This document shows, one piece after another, positions 12,018 to 20,335 of a DNA stretch of 50,555 nt. This DNA comes from Thiothrix sp. (GTDB taxonomy: Bacteria; Pseudomonadota; Gammaproteobacteria; Thiotrichales; Thiotrichaceae). Position 1 is the stretch's first letter, and each line of letters starts with the position of its first letter. The notes beneath the pieces are model-generated. The model was given only the letters and a program-made list of their open reading frames with translations. It did no database searches and was not told where the DNA came from. A program made the translations under genes and the position numbers. The stretch spans positions 1 to 50,555 of the forward strand of contig JAGRJD010000011.1 in assembly GCA_020442915.1 (NCBI GenBank), in the 5' to 3' direction.

Positions 12018-13097
12018 ATGAGTGATGAACTGCAGGCCCTTCGGGTCCGGATTGATACCATTGATGAACAGCTGCTGGAGTTACTGACCCAGCGTGCCCG
12101 CTGTGCCGAGAAGGTGGCGCAAGTCAAGCTGGCGGAGGATCCGAAGGCGACGTTTTACCGCCCGGAGCGTGAAGCCTGGATTCTCAACCGCATGCAGGCA
12201 CTGAATCCGGGGCCGTTACAGAACGAGCAGATCACCCGCCTCTACCGTGAGGTCATTGCCGCCTGCCTGGCGCTGGAAGAATCCATGTGCATCGCCTATC
12301 TGGGGCCGGAAGGCACCTTCACCCAGGAGGCGACGCTCAAGCATTTCGGTCAGGGTATCGCCACCCGTCCGGTGGATTCCATCGCCCAGGTGTTCCGTGA
12401 GGTGGAGGCCGGACGGGTGCGTTACGGGGTGGTGCCGATCGAAAATTCCACCGAGGGCGTGATCACCCATACCCTGGACACGTTCATGCATTCGGGCCTG
12501 CGCATCTGCGGGGAAATCCTGCTGCGCATCCACCAGAACCTGATGGGTATGCGGGAGGCGTGGCAGGAGGCCGTGCGGGTCTATTCGCACCAGCAGTCAC
12601 TGGCGCAATGCCGCTACTGGCTGGACAAGCACCTGCCGGGGGTCGAGCGTATTCCCGTGAGCAGCAATACCGAAGCGGCCCGGCTGGCGGCACAGGACCC
12701 GCAGGCTCTGTCCATCGGCCCCAGACAGGCTGCCGGAATTTACGGCCTCAGGCTGGTGCAGGCCAATATCGAGGATCACGCCCACAATACCACCCGCTTT
12801 CTGGTGATCGGCAATCAGGTAGTCGGCCCGAGCGGCAATGACAAAAGCTCGCTCATGGTGTCCACCCCCAACCGTCCCGGTTCCCTGTTCCACATCCTCA
12901 AGCCGCTGGCGGAAAACGGGGTTGATATGACCCGTATCGAATCACGCCCCTCGCGTCATACCAACTGGGACTATGTGTTTTTCCTGGATGTGCGCGGGCA
13001 TGAACAGGAGGATGCGGTGCAGAGTGCACTGGCTGCCCTGGAGGCTGAAGTGGATCTGGTGCGGGTGCTGGGGTCCTATCCGGTGGCGGTGATCTGA
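12018..13097 (+). CDS. pheA: Bifunctional chorismate mutase / prephenate dehydratase (P-protein)
   Basis: Converts chorismate to prephenate and prephenate to phenylpyruvate for phenylalanine synthesis. The 359-aa protein has an AroQ-type chorismate mutase at residues 1-90 (LRVRIDTIDEQLLELLTQRA), a prephenate dehydratase domain from about 92 (IAYLGPEGTFTQEA) including NTTRFLVIG, and a C-terminal ACT domain (from about 275) with the phenylalanine-sensing ESRPSR motif. A GGAGG-type site (GGGAGGAACAGC) precedes the ATG. No leader peptide or attenuator is apparent upstream, so control is probably allosteric through the ACT domain. The usual hisC/tyrA/aroA genes do not follow; the operon ends here. 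Confidence 0.98.
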   Translation: MSDELQALRVRIDTIDEQLLELLTQRARCAEKVAQVKLAEDPKATFYRPEREAWILNRMQALNPGPLQNEQITRLYREVIAACLALEESMCIAYLGPEGTFTQEATLKHFGQGIATRPVDSIAQVFREVEAGRVRYGVVPIENSTEGVITHTLDTFMHSGLRICGEILLRIHQNLMGMREAWQEAVRVYSHQQSLAQCRYWLDKHLPGVERIPVSSNTEAARLAAQDPQALSIGPRQAAGIYGLRLVQANIEDHAHNTTRFLVIGNQVVGPSGNDKSSLMVSTPNRPGSLFHILKPLAENGVDMTRIESRPSRHTNWDYVFFLDVRGHEQEDAVQSALAALEAEVDLVRVLGSYPVAVI

Positions 13098-13158
13098 GGC
13101 CGGACTGAACCGGGCGCTGCATTGCTGCCCTGTCGGCAGGTGTGGCGTCGTTCAGGTT

Positions 13159-13184
13159 GGGGTCTGCCCGGATGGACAGACCCC
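13159..13184. terminator. Hairpin between convergent pheA and EF-hand genes
   Basis: GGGGTCTG (13159-13166) and CAGACCCC (13177-13184) form an 8-bp GC-rich stem with a 10-nt loop between two convergent genes. Neither strand has a U-tract immediately after it, so termination efficiency is doubtful. Confidence 0.45.
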
Positions 13185-13211
13185 GGCTGCGTTATGGGTC
13201 AGGGGCTGGGC

Positions 13212-13781
13212 TCAGTGGCGGCCCTTGCCCTTGCCTCCGGTGTGACTGCTGCGTGAGGTAACGGTGGTGTATTCCGCCAGCGTCAGGGTCTGGGAATAGT
13301 CGGTATCAAAGCGGGCAAAGCTCAGAATGCCGCTGTGATCGTCGTGGTCATACAGGGCGGAAAATTCGGCCTGAGTCAGGGTGGCACTGCTGTCAGTGTC
13401 GGCAAGTGCGAAAACATTGCTCCAGTAGCTGCTTGATGCCGTACTGGCATTTGCCGTAAATTCAGCGAGTGTGAGGGTACTGCTGCTGTCGGTGTCCAGC
13501 GCCGTGAAGGCCGCAGCAAGGCGGCGGGTCTGGACCGCATCTTCCAGATTCTGGTATTCCGCCAGACTCAGGAGACTGCTGCTGTCGGCATCGTAGGTGC
13601 TGAAGTCGGCGGTGCGCACGGCAATGATTTCGGCGCTGGTGACGACCCCGTCACCATTGGTGTCGTAGGCGGCGATGTAGCCCTCATTGCCATGGCCACC
13701 ACCGGCAATCGCAGGACCGCCTGCGAGTGTCAGGATTGAAACAGCCAGTGCGGCCAGTACGGATTTTTGTTGGGTAGGCAT
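13212..13781 (-). CDS. Secreted EF-hand repeat protein
   Basis: 189-aa protein with a Sec signal peptide (cleavage after about Ala26, AIAGG). Five 12-residue calcium-loop-like repeats are visible at residues 40-51 (DTNGDGVVTSAE), 64-75, 96-107, 128-139 and 159-170, each with Asp at positions 1 and 3 and Glu at 12. Only the first has the canonical Gly at position 6; the other four have Ser, Ala or Gln there and Ser/Thr at 5, giving a DTDSSSTLTLAE style. The tail is basic (GGKGKGRH). Probably a periplasmic or extracellular calcium-binding protein; its partner is unknown. It lies downstream of the DUF6502-DUF5666 pair on the same strand, with a plus-strand terminator-like hairpin between them. 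Confidence 0.82.
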   Translation of the reverse strand: MPTQQKSVLAALAVSILTLAGGPAIAGGGHGNEGYIAAYDTNGDGVVTSAEIIAVRTADFSTYDADSSSLLSLAEYQNLEDAVQTRRLAAAFTALDTDSSSTLTLAEFTANASTASSSYWSNVFALADTDSSATLTQAEFSALYDHDDHSGILSFARFDTDYSQTLTLAEYTTVTSRSSHTGGKGKGRH

Positions 13782-13811
13782 ATCAAATGCTCCTCATTTC
13801 AGTTACAGAGA

Positions 13812-13864
13812 ACTTACCCTCGGGGTAAGTGATTTGGCCCGGTGCTGCTATCACCGGGTTTTTT
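13812..13864 (+). terminator. Double hairpin ending in a U-tract, plus-strand orientation
   Basis: ACTTACCC (13812-13819) pairs with GGGTAAGT (13823-13830), and CCCGGTG (13838-13844) pairs with CACCGGG (13852-13858), immediately followed by TTTTTT. The second hairpin is a textbook Rho-independent terminator on the plus strand. The genes on both sides (EF-hand and DUF5666) are on the minus strand, and the nearest plus-strand gene, pheA, ends 740 bp upstream. It therefore marks either a long pheA 3' UTR antisense to the EF-hand gene or a small RNA. Confidence 0.6.
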
Positions 13865-13914
13865 ATTGCCCGTGCCCGAAGGCAGGGGACCATGGAATGG
13901 TGTGCGGACGGTTC

Positions 13915-15141
13915 TCACCTCAGGGGGGCCTGACTGGTACGGCGCTCAAGGCGTAATACCCGCAGATTGCCGTTGCTGTCGGCGTCGGCCCTGATCTGGA
14001 CTGACTCACCCACTGCCAGCTGTTCCAGCGTCAGGGACTGGTGATGGCGGCCATCCAGCGGATCGCCCAGCAGCATGCTGGTGTTGTCCACCAGCAGGGT
14101 CAGGCCGCTCACTTGCAGGGTGCGACTGCTTAGGTTGATGGCTTCAATGGTGCCGTTCACACGCTGGTAGGCATCATCGTTTCTGGTCCGGCCCGGTTTG
14201 ATCCGGCTTGCGAGCAGCACTCCGTCAGCATTGATGGCACCCTCGACTTCCAGGCTGTCATTGAGCTGGATGCTGTCAGGCTGCAGGTCAATGAAGCGGG
14301 TGCTGTCGTCCGTGAGCACCCATTGCCGGTCCAGCTGGAAGTGCTGCCAGGATTCCAGCACCGTCACCAGGCCTTCCAGTTCAACCTGGCTGTCTTTCGG
14401 GAACTGGTGCTGTTCCGGCAGGGTAATCCGTGCCGCAACGATCTGCCCGTTCTGGAGCGCCTGACGGCTCTGGACCCTGACGTGCAGGCCATTGGCCAGG
14501 GGAGTGTCCGGCAGGCTGGCCTGGGTGTAATCAATAACCAGCTGGTCGAGCTGGAAGCGCTGCTCTGTAGTGGACAGTCCGCTGATGGTGCCCTGTACCT
14601 CCAGCGCTGAGCTGGTCGTATCAAAACGGGTTCCCAGCCATTGAATGCTGCTGGCCTGAATCACGCCCTGCGCATCCCGGGTGCCGGAGACCCCGGCCAT
14701 ATTGCCCAGTGCCAGCTCTGACAGCTGTTCAATTCCGTGCAGTACGGTCAGCTGGTCGGTCCTGACGTGCTGGCCCATGATGACCACGCTGCGGTTGTCG
14801 CTGGAGACAGCCGTCACTTCGCCGTTGATCAGGCTTTCAAAGTCAACGGAGGTGGCGACTCCGCTGGTGCCATCAGCATTGATGCTGCCGGTCACCGTCA
14901 CCAGTTCGCCGAGGTTGAAGCTGTCCTGGCTGCCGACACTGGCTCCATTACGGATGAAGTCGGCCTGATCGACATTGAAATGGATGCCGTTGACATAGAT
15001 GCTGCCGAAACCGGTGATGGCTCCGACGGAAATGCCGGTACCCGACATACCACCCTCGGCCAGATCGGTGCCGGTATCCACGCAGGCCGTCAGTACCCCG
15101 GCCAGCAGCAGTTGTCCGAGCAGGGCGGCATTAATTTTCAT
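13915..15141 (-). CDS. DUF5666-type repeat lipoprotein of unknown function
   Basis: The 408-aa product has a lipoprotein signal with lipobox LTAC (Cys20). The mature part repeats beta-rich units of the DUF5666 type: VTVTGSINADG, VEVQGTISG, VELEGLVTV, LEVEGAINADG and VNGTIEAI, consistent with several tandem OB- or beta-barrel-like modules. The start at 15141 is chosen for the lipoprotein signal and the AGGAAG site 6 nt before it; the frame opens further upstream without signal features. It overlaps the DUF6502 gene by 11 bp, so the two are translationally coupled. Function of the family is not known to me; an exported, outer-membrane-anchored binding protein is an inference. Confidence 0.8.
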   Translation of the reverse strand: MKINAALLGQLLLAGVLTACVDTGTDLAEGGMSGTGISVGAITGFGSIYVNGIHFNVDQADFIRNGASVGSQDSFNLGELVTVTGSINADGTSGVATSVDFESLINGEVTAVSSDNRSVVIMGQHVRTDQLTVLHGIEQLSELALGNMAGVSGTRDAQGVIQASSIQWLGTRFDTTSSALEVQGTISGLSTTEQRFQLDQLVIDYTQASLPDTPLANGLHVRVQSRQALQNGQIVAARITLPEQHQFPKDSQVELEGLVTVLESWQHFQLDRQWVLTDDSTRFIDLQPDSIQLNDSLEVEGAINADGVLLASRIKPGRTRNDDAYQRVNGTIEAINLSSRTLQVSGLTLLVDNTSMLLGDPLDGRHHQSLTLEQLAVGESVQIRADADSNGNLRVLRLERRTSQAPLR

Positions 15142-15955
15142 GTTCAACTTCCTGTTTTGCTGCGGGGCGCTCGAAATAAAAGATGCCGACGCCGGCCTGC
15201 ATGTTCCGGCCCCTGCCTTGGGAACGGGGATTGCTGTCACGGTCATGGCCGGCCAGCCAAGTGTTGAAACGCACCAGCAGGTTCTGGGCATCCTGACGCA
15301 CGAAAGCACGAAATTCAGGCGTGACACTTTCCGGAATGCGGTTGTAGCTGACCTTGCGCTGGTAATACAGTTCGTCACCGGGTCTGCGGGTCAGGTTGTG
15401 TTCAATCGTGTCGATCAGCAGCGCTACATCGGTTCCCAGCAGGCGGATTTTTTCCGGCTCGTCACCATGGGGAATATAGACCTTGTTCTGCAGGCTGATC
15501 CGGTCTTCGGCATCCGCCTTGACCATGTTGATCCGCTTCATTTCATCCAGCATGGCGAAGCAGGACATGTCGCCGCTGTAGCGCCGGACCAGGGCCTCGA
15601 AACTGCTTTTTTCACCGCGGAAGGCCAGCAGGCCAGGCTCGCCGGCTGCATCCAGGAACTCCGGATCATTGACCCAGCCCTGCACCACACGCTGGCTGCG
15701 GTTGAAAGTGATGCCGGTATCCTGACGGAGATTCTGTTTCAGCCAGGCCACGTCCTTACGGGTCAGGCCGGTGATGGCCGCCATGCGGGTGGTGGTGGGG
15801 CGCTCGCCGGCTGCCAGCAGCTCGTCCTCGACCACTTCCAGATAAGCCTGTTTGGCCAGATGGATGAAGTCTTTGTACGCCACGCCTTTCCGATACAGGA
15901 TATGCATCAGTGCTTTCATGATCCGGAAAAAGGCTTGTTGCAGGACTTGGTTCAT
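15131..15955 (-). CDS. DUF6502 family protein, possible regulator
   Basis: The 274-aa product matches the DUF6502 family pattern: N-terminal MNQVLQQAFFRIMKALMHILYRKGVAYKDF and a helix-turn-helix-like segment at about residues 52-75 (RPTTTRMAAITGLTRKDVAWL), then an alpha/beta C-terminal part. No signal peptide or transmembrane segment is present, so it should be cytosolic; a winged-helix DNA-binding role is an inference. The ATG at 15955 is preferred over an upstream in-frame one because it gives the family N-terminus. A perfect 18-bp inverted repeat lies 3 bp upstream of this start, suggesting autoregulation. It is coupled to the DUF5666 lipoprotein by an 11-bp overlap. Confidence 0.75.
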   Translation of the reverse strand: MNQVLQQAFFRIMKALMHILYRKGVAYKDFIHLAKQAYLEVVEDELLAAGERPTTTRMAAITGLTRKDVAWLKQNLRQDTGITFNRSQRVVQGWVNDPEFLDAAGEPGLLAFRGEKSSFEALVRRYSGDMSCFAMLDEMKRINMVKADAEDRISLQNKVYIPHGDEPEKIRLLGTDVALLIDTIEHNLTRRPGDELYYQRKVSYNRIPESVTPEFRAFVRQDAQNLLVRFNTWLAGHDRDSNPRSQGRGRNMQAGVGIFYFERPAAKQEVEHEN

Positions 15956-15957
15956 GG

Positions 15958-15975
15958 ATGGGAATTTATTCCCAT
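15958..15975. promoter_or_regulatory. Perfect 18-bp inverted repeat upstream of the DUF6502 gene
   Basis: ATGGGAAT-TT-ATTCCCAT is a perfect palindrome, 3 bp from the DUF6502 start codon, in the divergent region shared with the 692-aa orphan gene. Its geometry suits a dimeric repressor; it could also sequester the ribosome site in mRNA. Confidence 0.5.
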
Positions 15976-16074
15976 TTATGGATAAAATCAAGTCAGATTG
16001 TTGATCCTGACCCAACCGGATACGGAAGGCGGCAAGGCCGTGCATGCCGCCCTACTGCCTATCCATGCTGAAAT

Positions 16075-16097
16075 GCGCTAAAGTGCGCCCATAGCGC
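16075..16097. promoter_or_regulatory. Inverted repeat in the divergent region
   Basis: GCGCTA (16075-16080) and TAGCGC (16092-16097) are separated by 11 bp and lie about 40 bp upstream of the 692-aa orphan gene. A second candidate operator for the divergent pair; evidence is symmetry only. Confidence 0.3.
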
Positions 16098-16134
16098 GTT
16101 CAATGCTGACAATACTGACCTAGCCGGAGCATTC

Positions 16135-18213
16135 ATGGGCAGCCCAGAGACAGAGACCACCACTTCACATACCCTGTACAGCCACTATGCACGCCTGCTG
16201 CAACAGGCACATGAGGTTCTGGCCCAGGCTGACCGGTATCTGCAGGAAACAACGCCCGATGGTCAGCCTAACCCCAATTACCTGCCAACCTATATTGAAA
16301 AGCTGAAGCAGCTGCGTACTGCGGCCAATCCACCGGCGGATATTGAAACGCGGATCGCACGCCATGAGGCCAACCTGCAGCAGTACCGTCAGCGTACGGC
16401 CAAAGCACGCGAGGTACTGGCCGATTATCCGTCCAGACTGCGTGCCATTGAGCTGGCGAACAATGTGTTCCAGGCACCGGCAACCCAGACGGATGAATGC
16501 CTGTTTATTCTGGATCAGGAGACCTGCAGCGCGCACCGGATCAAGCAGGGCGGAACGGTCAGTACCGGATCGGGGGGCACGACCGATATCGGAGCGGATA
16601 CGGTGTTCCGGGATCGGCACGATATTGAGCTGAAAGGGGAAAGCCAGACCGATGCGGTCCGGGTCTGGAGCCACCGGGTACGGCTGGAGAACCTGACCAT
16701 TCAGGATCTGCGCCGCTATACCGAGGCGCACCGGGATGCCATCCAGCTGATTCCGCCGGCCATGGGACGCTTTGAGACCGGGGCGGACGGGAAACGGCAA
16801 TATGTGCGCATTGCCGACCAGATGGCGGGTGCAGTGCTGGAGGATGTGACCGTGCAGGGTTGTACCATCCGTGCGCCCGAAGCCCCCCTGCAGGGCATAT
16901 TCGCCAGTGACGGTTTCTGCCGCCGCATCAGTCTCCGGAATAATGACATCACCACCCGGGGGGCGCATGCCATTTCGATTGCCGGCATGCTGGATGACTG
17001 CGACATCAGCGGTAATAGCCTGCATCAGGCCGCAGGCGGGGAGCTGCCATCCATCACCCTGTATCCGGGCCGCATCGGGGGCAATATGGCCGAAGACGGT
17101 GTGGTCGCCGTGCTGGGGTTTGCCGAAGAGGAGGAGGCGGTCCGGCAGTGCTATCCGCACCGCATGCAGTATGAAGCGGTCAGCAGCAGTGGCAATCAGT
17201 GCCTTCGCAGTGGCAGCAGGACCGGTGAGAACCTCACCATTCATGACAGCCGTACCCTGTTGCCGGAGAATTTCCTGCGCCTGGGCGTGGGCCTGAAGGC
17301 TTTTCATTACCACGCTTATCTGCAGACCTACAGTACCCTGACGCTGGGCCAGTACCGGGTACATGACCCGTTCGGGGCCCGGATGCTGGAAGCCTGGCTG
17401 GAAACGCGCAGCAGTGAATATGCCGGCGGGCGCTCTGGAAACCATGTGCTGGGAGCGGTGAGCCGTGAGCAGCAGCAGATCGGTGTGCGGTTTCTGCAGC
17501 CGGCGCTGGAAGCCCTGCGCAGTGGCAAGCTGGAGCCGGTACGGCTGGTTGATCTGGAGCAGAGCGCGATCCGCAGTTTTGCCATGAAGCGGCTTGCCAT
17601 CCTGCAGGGACAGGTGGAGCCGCTGGCTCATATCGCTCTGGATAATGCCCGCCGGGACCAGATGCTGGCCTTTGTGCTGACGCCGGAGCAGCGTGCCAAT
17701 ATCGTCAGGGTTGCGTTTCTGGATGCACGGGTCAGCTGTGCCGACACTGGAAGACCGGCTGCCGGGCTGGGATTCCGGGTGTTCTTTGACGGTACTGATG
17801 ATGCCCGCGGTGTGACCGGAGCTGATGGCAGCATTGCCCTGTCCGGGCTGCCGCTGGGACCGTGCATGCTGCGCTTCGATGATCCGGTGACAGGTTTTCT
17901 GCCTGCCGGTGCGGCCCCGGTTCCGGCGGGGGTAAAGGTGACAGAGGCGGCCACGCATCTGGCCGGAACACTGCTGAAATATTTCCGGGACCGCCTGCCG
18001 CTGGTGGCGGCCTATCTGGCCCACAGCGGGGAGCATGCGGATTACTGCCTGGGTGTGCTGGAGCGTTATTTCAGCAGCCGCAAGGTCACACTGGCTACCG
18101 CACTGGATGGCCCCCTGAAGCAGGATGCCTTGGCCGTGCTGGGGGTTATGGCGAGTTTTCGTGCTCCAGAACAACGGGTTTTTTCATTGCAACTGGGGTG
18201 TGGAAAGGGCTGA
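16135..18213 (+). CDS. Orphan 692-aa protein with probable right-handed beta-helix
   Basis: I do not recognise this protein. Order of parts: residues 1-115 are helical and charged, coiled-coil-like. About 120-340 contain short repeated beta strands with Asn/Asp turns (VRLENLTIQDL, VLEDVTVQGCTI, CRRISLRNNDI, LDDCDISGNSL, GENLTIHDS), the pattern of a pectate-lyase-type parallel beta-helix. About 370-520 are helical. About 535-585 form a prealbumin/Ig-like carboxypeptidase-regulatory-type unit (GLGFRVFFDGTD...GVTGADGSIALSGLPLG). The C-terminus is helical. There is no signal peptide or membrane span, so the protein is cytosolic or exported by a signal-less route. GGAG lies 6 nt before the ATG. 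It is divergent from DUF6502 and stands alone on its strand. A polysaccharide-binding or injected-effector role is conceivable but unproven. Confidence 0.7.
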   Translation: MGSPETETTTSHTLYSHYARLLQQAHEVLAQADRYLQETTPDGQPNPNYLPTYIEKLKQLRTAANPPADIETRIARHEANLQQYRQRTAKAREVLADYPSRLRAIELANNVFQAPATQTDECLFILDQETCSAHRIKQGGTVSTGSGGTTDIGADTVFRDRHDIELKGESQTDAVRVWSHRVRLENLTIQDLRRYTEAHRDAIQLIPPAMGRFETGADGKRQYVRIADQMAGAVLEDVTVQGCTIRAPEAPLQGIFASDGFCRRISLRNNDITTRGAHAISIAGMLDDCDISGNSLHQAAGGELPSITLYPGRIGGNMAEDGVVAVLGFAEEEEAVRQCYPHRMQYEAVSSSGNQCLRSGSRTGENLTIHDSRTLLPENFLRLGVGLKAFHYHAYLQTYSTLTLGQYRVHDPFGARMLEAWLETRSSEYAGGRSGNHVLGAVSREQQQIGVRFLQPALEALRSGKLEPVRLVDLEQSAIRSFAMKRLAILQGQVEPLAHIALDNARRDQMLAFVLTPEQRANIVRVAFLDARVSCADTGRPAAGLGFRVFFDGTDDARGVTGADGSIALSGLPLGPCMLRFDDPVTGFLPAGAAPVPAGVKVTEAATHLAGTLLKYFRDRLPLVAAYLAHSGEHADYCLGVLERYFSSRKVTLATALDGPLKQDALAVLGVMASFRAPEQRVFSLQLGCGKG

Positions 18214-18244
18214 GTCAGTGGAGCGGTTTCGGGTGCAAAAACGG

Positions 18245-18274
18245 TTGCCATGTGATTGCAGGCACTTTTATACT
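18245..18274 (+). promoter_or_regulatory. Putative sigma-70 promoter of the COG1840 ABC operon
   Basis: TTGCCA (18245-18250), an 18-bp spacer and TATACT (18269-18274), lying about 115 bp before the binding-protein ATG. Matches are 4/6 and 5/6 to consensus. The leader between it and 18388 shows no clear riboswitch. Confidence 0.45.
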
Positions 18275-18387
18275 GCGGGTATCTGGCATCGTTTCCGTTG
18301 GGCACAAGTGTACTGTAAACAAACTGTCACGGGAAGTTGCTAATGTTCAGCTGTGATTTTCCATCAGCTTTCCCGGAGGAGTGTTTC

Positions 18388-19494
18388 ATGTCCGTATCCC
18401 GCAAGACCCTGTTATCCATGGCTGTCGCATCCACCCTGCTGGCCAGTGCCGTTGTCCATGCTGAAGACCTGGCGGCCCTGGAGGCTGCTGCCAAAGAGGA
18501 GGGCATGCTGACCACCATCGCCCTGCCGCATGACTGGTGTGGTTATGGCGGTGTGATCGAGGGCTTCAAAACCAAATATCCCTGGATCACGGTGAATGAG
18601 CTCAACCCGGATGCCGGTTCTGCCGATGAGCTGGAGGCCATCCGGGCCAACAAGGACAACAAGGGACCACAGGCACCCGACGTCATTGATGTCGGCTTCT
18701 CCTTCGGCCCGGCGGCCAAGGAAGAGGGCCTGACCCAGCCTTACAAGGTTTCCACCTGGGACACCATCCCGGATAATGTCAAGGACGCCGACGGGCACTG
18801 GTATGGTGATTATTACGGCGTGCTGTCGTTTGCCGTGAACCAGGATATTGTCAAGGAGTCACCGCAGGACTGGGCGGACCTGCTGAAGCCCGAACTTGCC
18901 AACAGCGTGGCTCTGGCCGGTGATCCGCGTGCCTCCAATCAGGCCATTCTCGGGGTCTATGCCGCCGGGCTTGCCAGTAGCACGGAAGGTGGTCAGGCGA
19001 TCGGTGAGGCCGGCCTCAAGTATTTTGCCGACATGAACAAGGCCGGCAACTTCGTGCCCGTGATCGGCAAGGCCGGCACCCTGGCGCAGGGTGCGACCCC
19101 GATCGTGATCATGTGGGACTACAATGCCCTGGCTGGGCGTGACACCCTGAAAGGCAATCCGCCGCTGGATGTGGTGGTACCGAAATCCGGCGTGGTGGCC
19201 GGGGTCTACGTGCAGGCCATCAGTGCCCATGCTCCGCATCCGAATGCCGCCAAACTGTGGATGGAGTACCTGTATTCGGATGAGGGGCAGCTGGGCTGGC
19301 TTAACGGCTATTGCCATCCGATCCGCTTCAACGACCTGGCCGCCAATAACAAAATTCCACAGAACCTGCTGGATGCGCTGCCACCGGCTGCCGCCTATGA
19401 AAAGGCCGTCTTTCCGACCCTGGAGGATCAGGAAGCCTCCAAAGCGGTCGTGACCGGGCAGTGGGATTCCGTGGTGGGGGCCAATGTCCAGTAA
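18388..19494 (+). CDS. ABC transporter periplasmic substrate-binding protein (COG1840/AfuA-like)
   Basis: 368-aa binding protein with a Sec signal peptide (cleavage after VHA, residue 25). The N-terminal AALEAAAKEEGMLTTIALPHDWCGYGGVIEGFKTKYPWI and the later PDVIDVGFSFG and GYYGVLSFAVN-like blocks resemble the iron(III)/2-aminoethylphosphonate/thiamine-type binding proteins of COG1840. The two iron-binding tyrosines of FbpA are not obvious, so iron is not favoured. The ATG at 18388 is chosen for the strong GGAGGAG site; the frame opens earlier without a signal. It overlaps the first permease by 11 bp. The substrate is unknown; a small organic anion, phosphonate or polyamine is possible. Confidence 0.85.
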   Translation: MSVSRKTLLSMAVASTLLASAVVHAEDLAALEAAAKEEGMLTTIALPHDWCGYGGVIEGFKTKYPWITVNELNPDAGSADELEAIRANKDNKGPQAPDVIDVGFSFGPAAKEEGLTQPYKVSTWDTIPDNVKDADGHWYGDYYGVLSFAVNQDIVKESPQDWADLLKPELANSVALAGDPRASNQAILGVYAAGLASSTEGGQAIGEAGLKYFADMNKAGNFVPVIGKAGTLAQGATPIVIMWDYNALAGRDTLKGNPPLDVVVPKSGVVAGVYVQAISAHAPHPNAAKLWMEYLYSDEGQLGWLNGYCHPIRFNDLAANNKIPQNLLDALPPAAAYEKAVFPTLEDQEASKAVVTGQWDSVVGANVQ

Positions 19495-20335
19495 GTCAGG
19501 TCTGTCCTGGCTGGGTATTGTCCCGTTTCTGCTGTTTGCCCTGTTGTTTCTGCTATTGCCGACCATGAATATCGTGGTCGGTGCCTTCCGTAATCAGGCC
19601 GGGGCCTTTACCCTTGAAAACATCACCAACCTGTTTCAGCCGTCCATTCTTTCCGCCTACTGGATCAGTATCCGCATCAGTGTAGCCTCCGCCCTGCTCG
19701 GGTGCCTGATCGGATTTGCCATGGCGGCGGCCATGGTACTGGGTGGGGTGCCGGGCTGGGTGCGCGGGCCGCTTTTGACCTTTTCCGGGGTGGCTTCCAA
19801 TTTTGCCGGGGTGCCGCTGGCGTTCGCCTTTCTGGCCACCCTCGGGCGTCTGGGGCTGGTCACAGTGCTGCTGCGTGAGTGGCTGGGGGTCAATATCTAC
19901 GCCTGGGGCTTCAACATCCTGAGTTTCTGGGGCCTGACCCTGACTTACCTGTTTTTCCAGATTCCGCTCATGATCCTGATCATCACGCCGGCACTGGATG
20001 GCCTGCGGCGTGAATGGAAGGAAGCCGCCTCGATTCTGGGGGCGAGCAATGCCCAGTACTGGTACCTGGTGGCGCTGCCGATCCTGTGGCCGTCGCTGCT
20101 GGGGACGTTTGCGCTGCTGTTTGCCAATGCTTTCGGTGCCGTGGCCACCGCCTATGCCCTGACCGGCAGCTCGCTGTCCATCGTGCCCATCATGCTGTTC
20201 GCCCAGATACGGGGTGATGTGCTGCAGGACCCGCACCTGGGGTATGCCATGGCTTTCGGCATGATCGTGATCACCGGGGTGGCCAACCTGATCTACATCG
20301 GGATGCGCATGCGCAGTGAACGGTGGATGCGATGA
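19484..20335 (+). CDS. ABC transporter permease (binding-protein-dependent, first subunit)
   Basis: 283-aa inner-membrane protein with about six hydrophobic segments and the cytoplasmic EAA-loop near residues 180-200 (REWKEAASILGASNAQYWYLVALPIL), which docks on the ATPase. It belongs to the PotB/CysU-like permease group. It overlaps the binding-protein gene by 11 bp at its 5' end and the second permease by 4 bp (ATGA) at its 3' end, so the four genes 18388-22190 form one operon. Confidence 0.9.
   Translation: MSSKSGLSWLGIVPFLLFALLFLLLPTMNIVVGAFRNQAGAFTLENITNLFQPSILSAYWISIRISVASALLGCLIGFAMAAAMVLGGVPGWVRGPLLTFSGVASNFAGVPLAFAFLATLGRLGLVTVLLREWLGVNIYAWGFNILSFWGLTLTYLFFQIPLMILIITPALDGLRREWKEAASILGASNAQYWYLVALPILWPSLLGTFALLFANAFGAVATAYALTGSSLSIVPIMLFAQIRGDVLQDPHLGYAMAFGMIVITGVANLIYIGMRMRSERWMR

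Noticed and set aside
16165..18174. 669-codon open frame antisense to the 692-aa orphan
   Set aside because: The plus frame has the GGAG site, beta-helix pattern and natural amino-acid use; the antisense product is Gln/His/Arg-rich noise.
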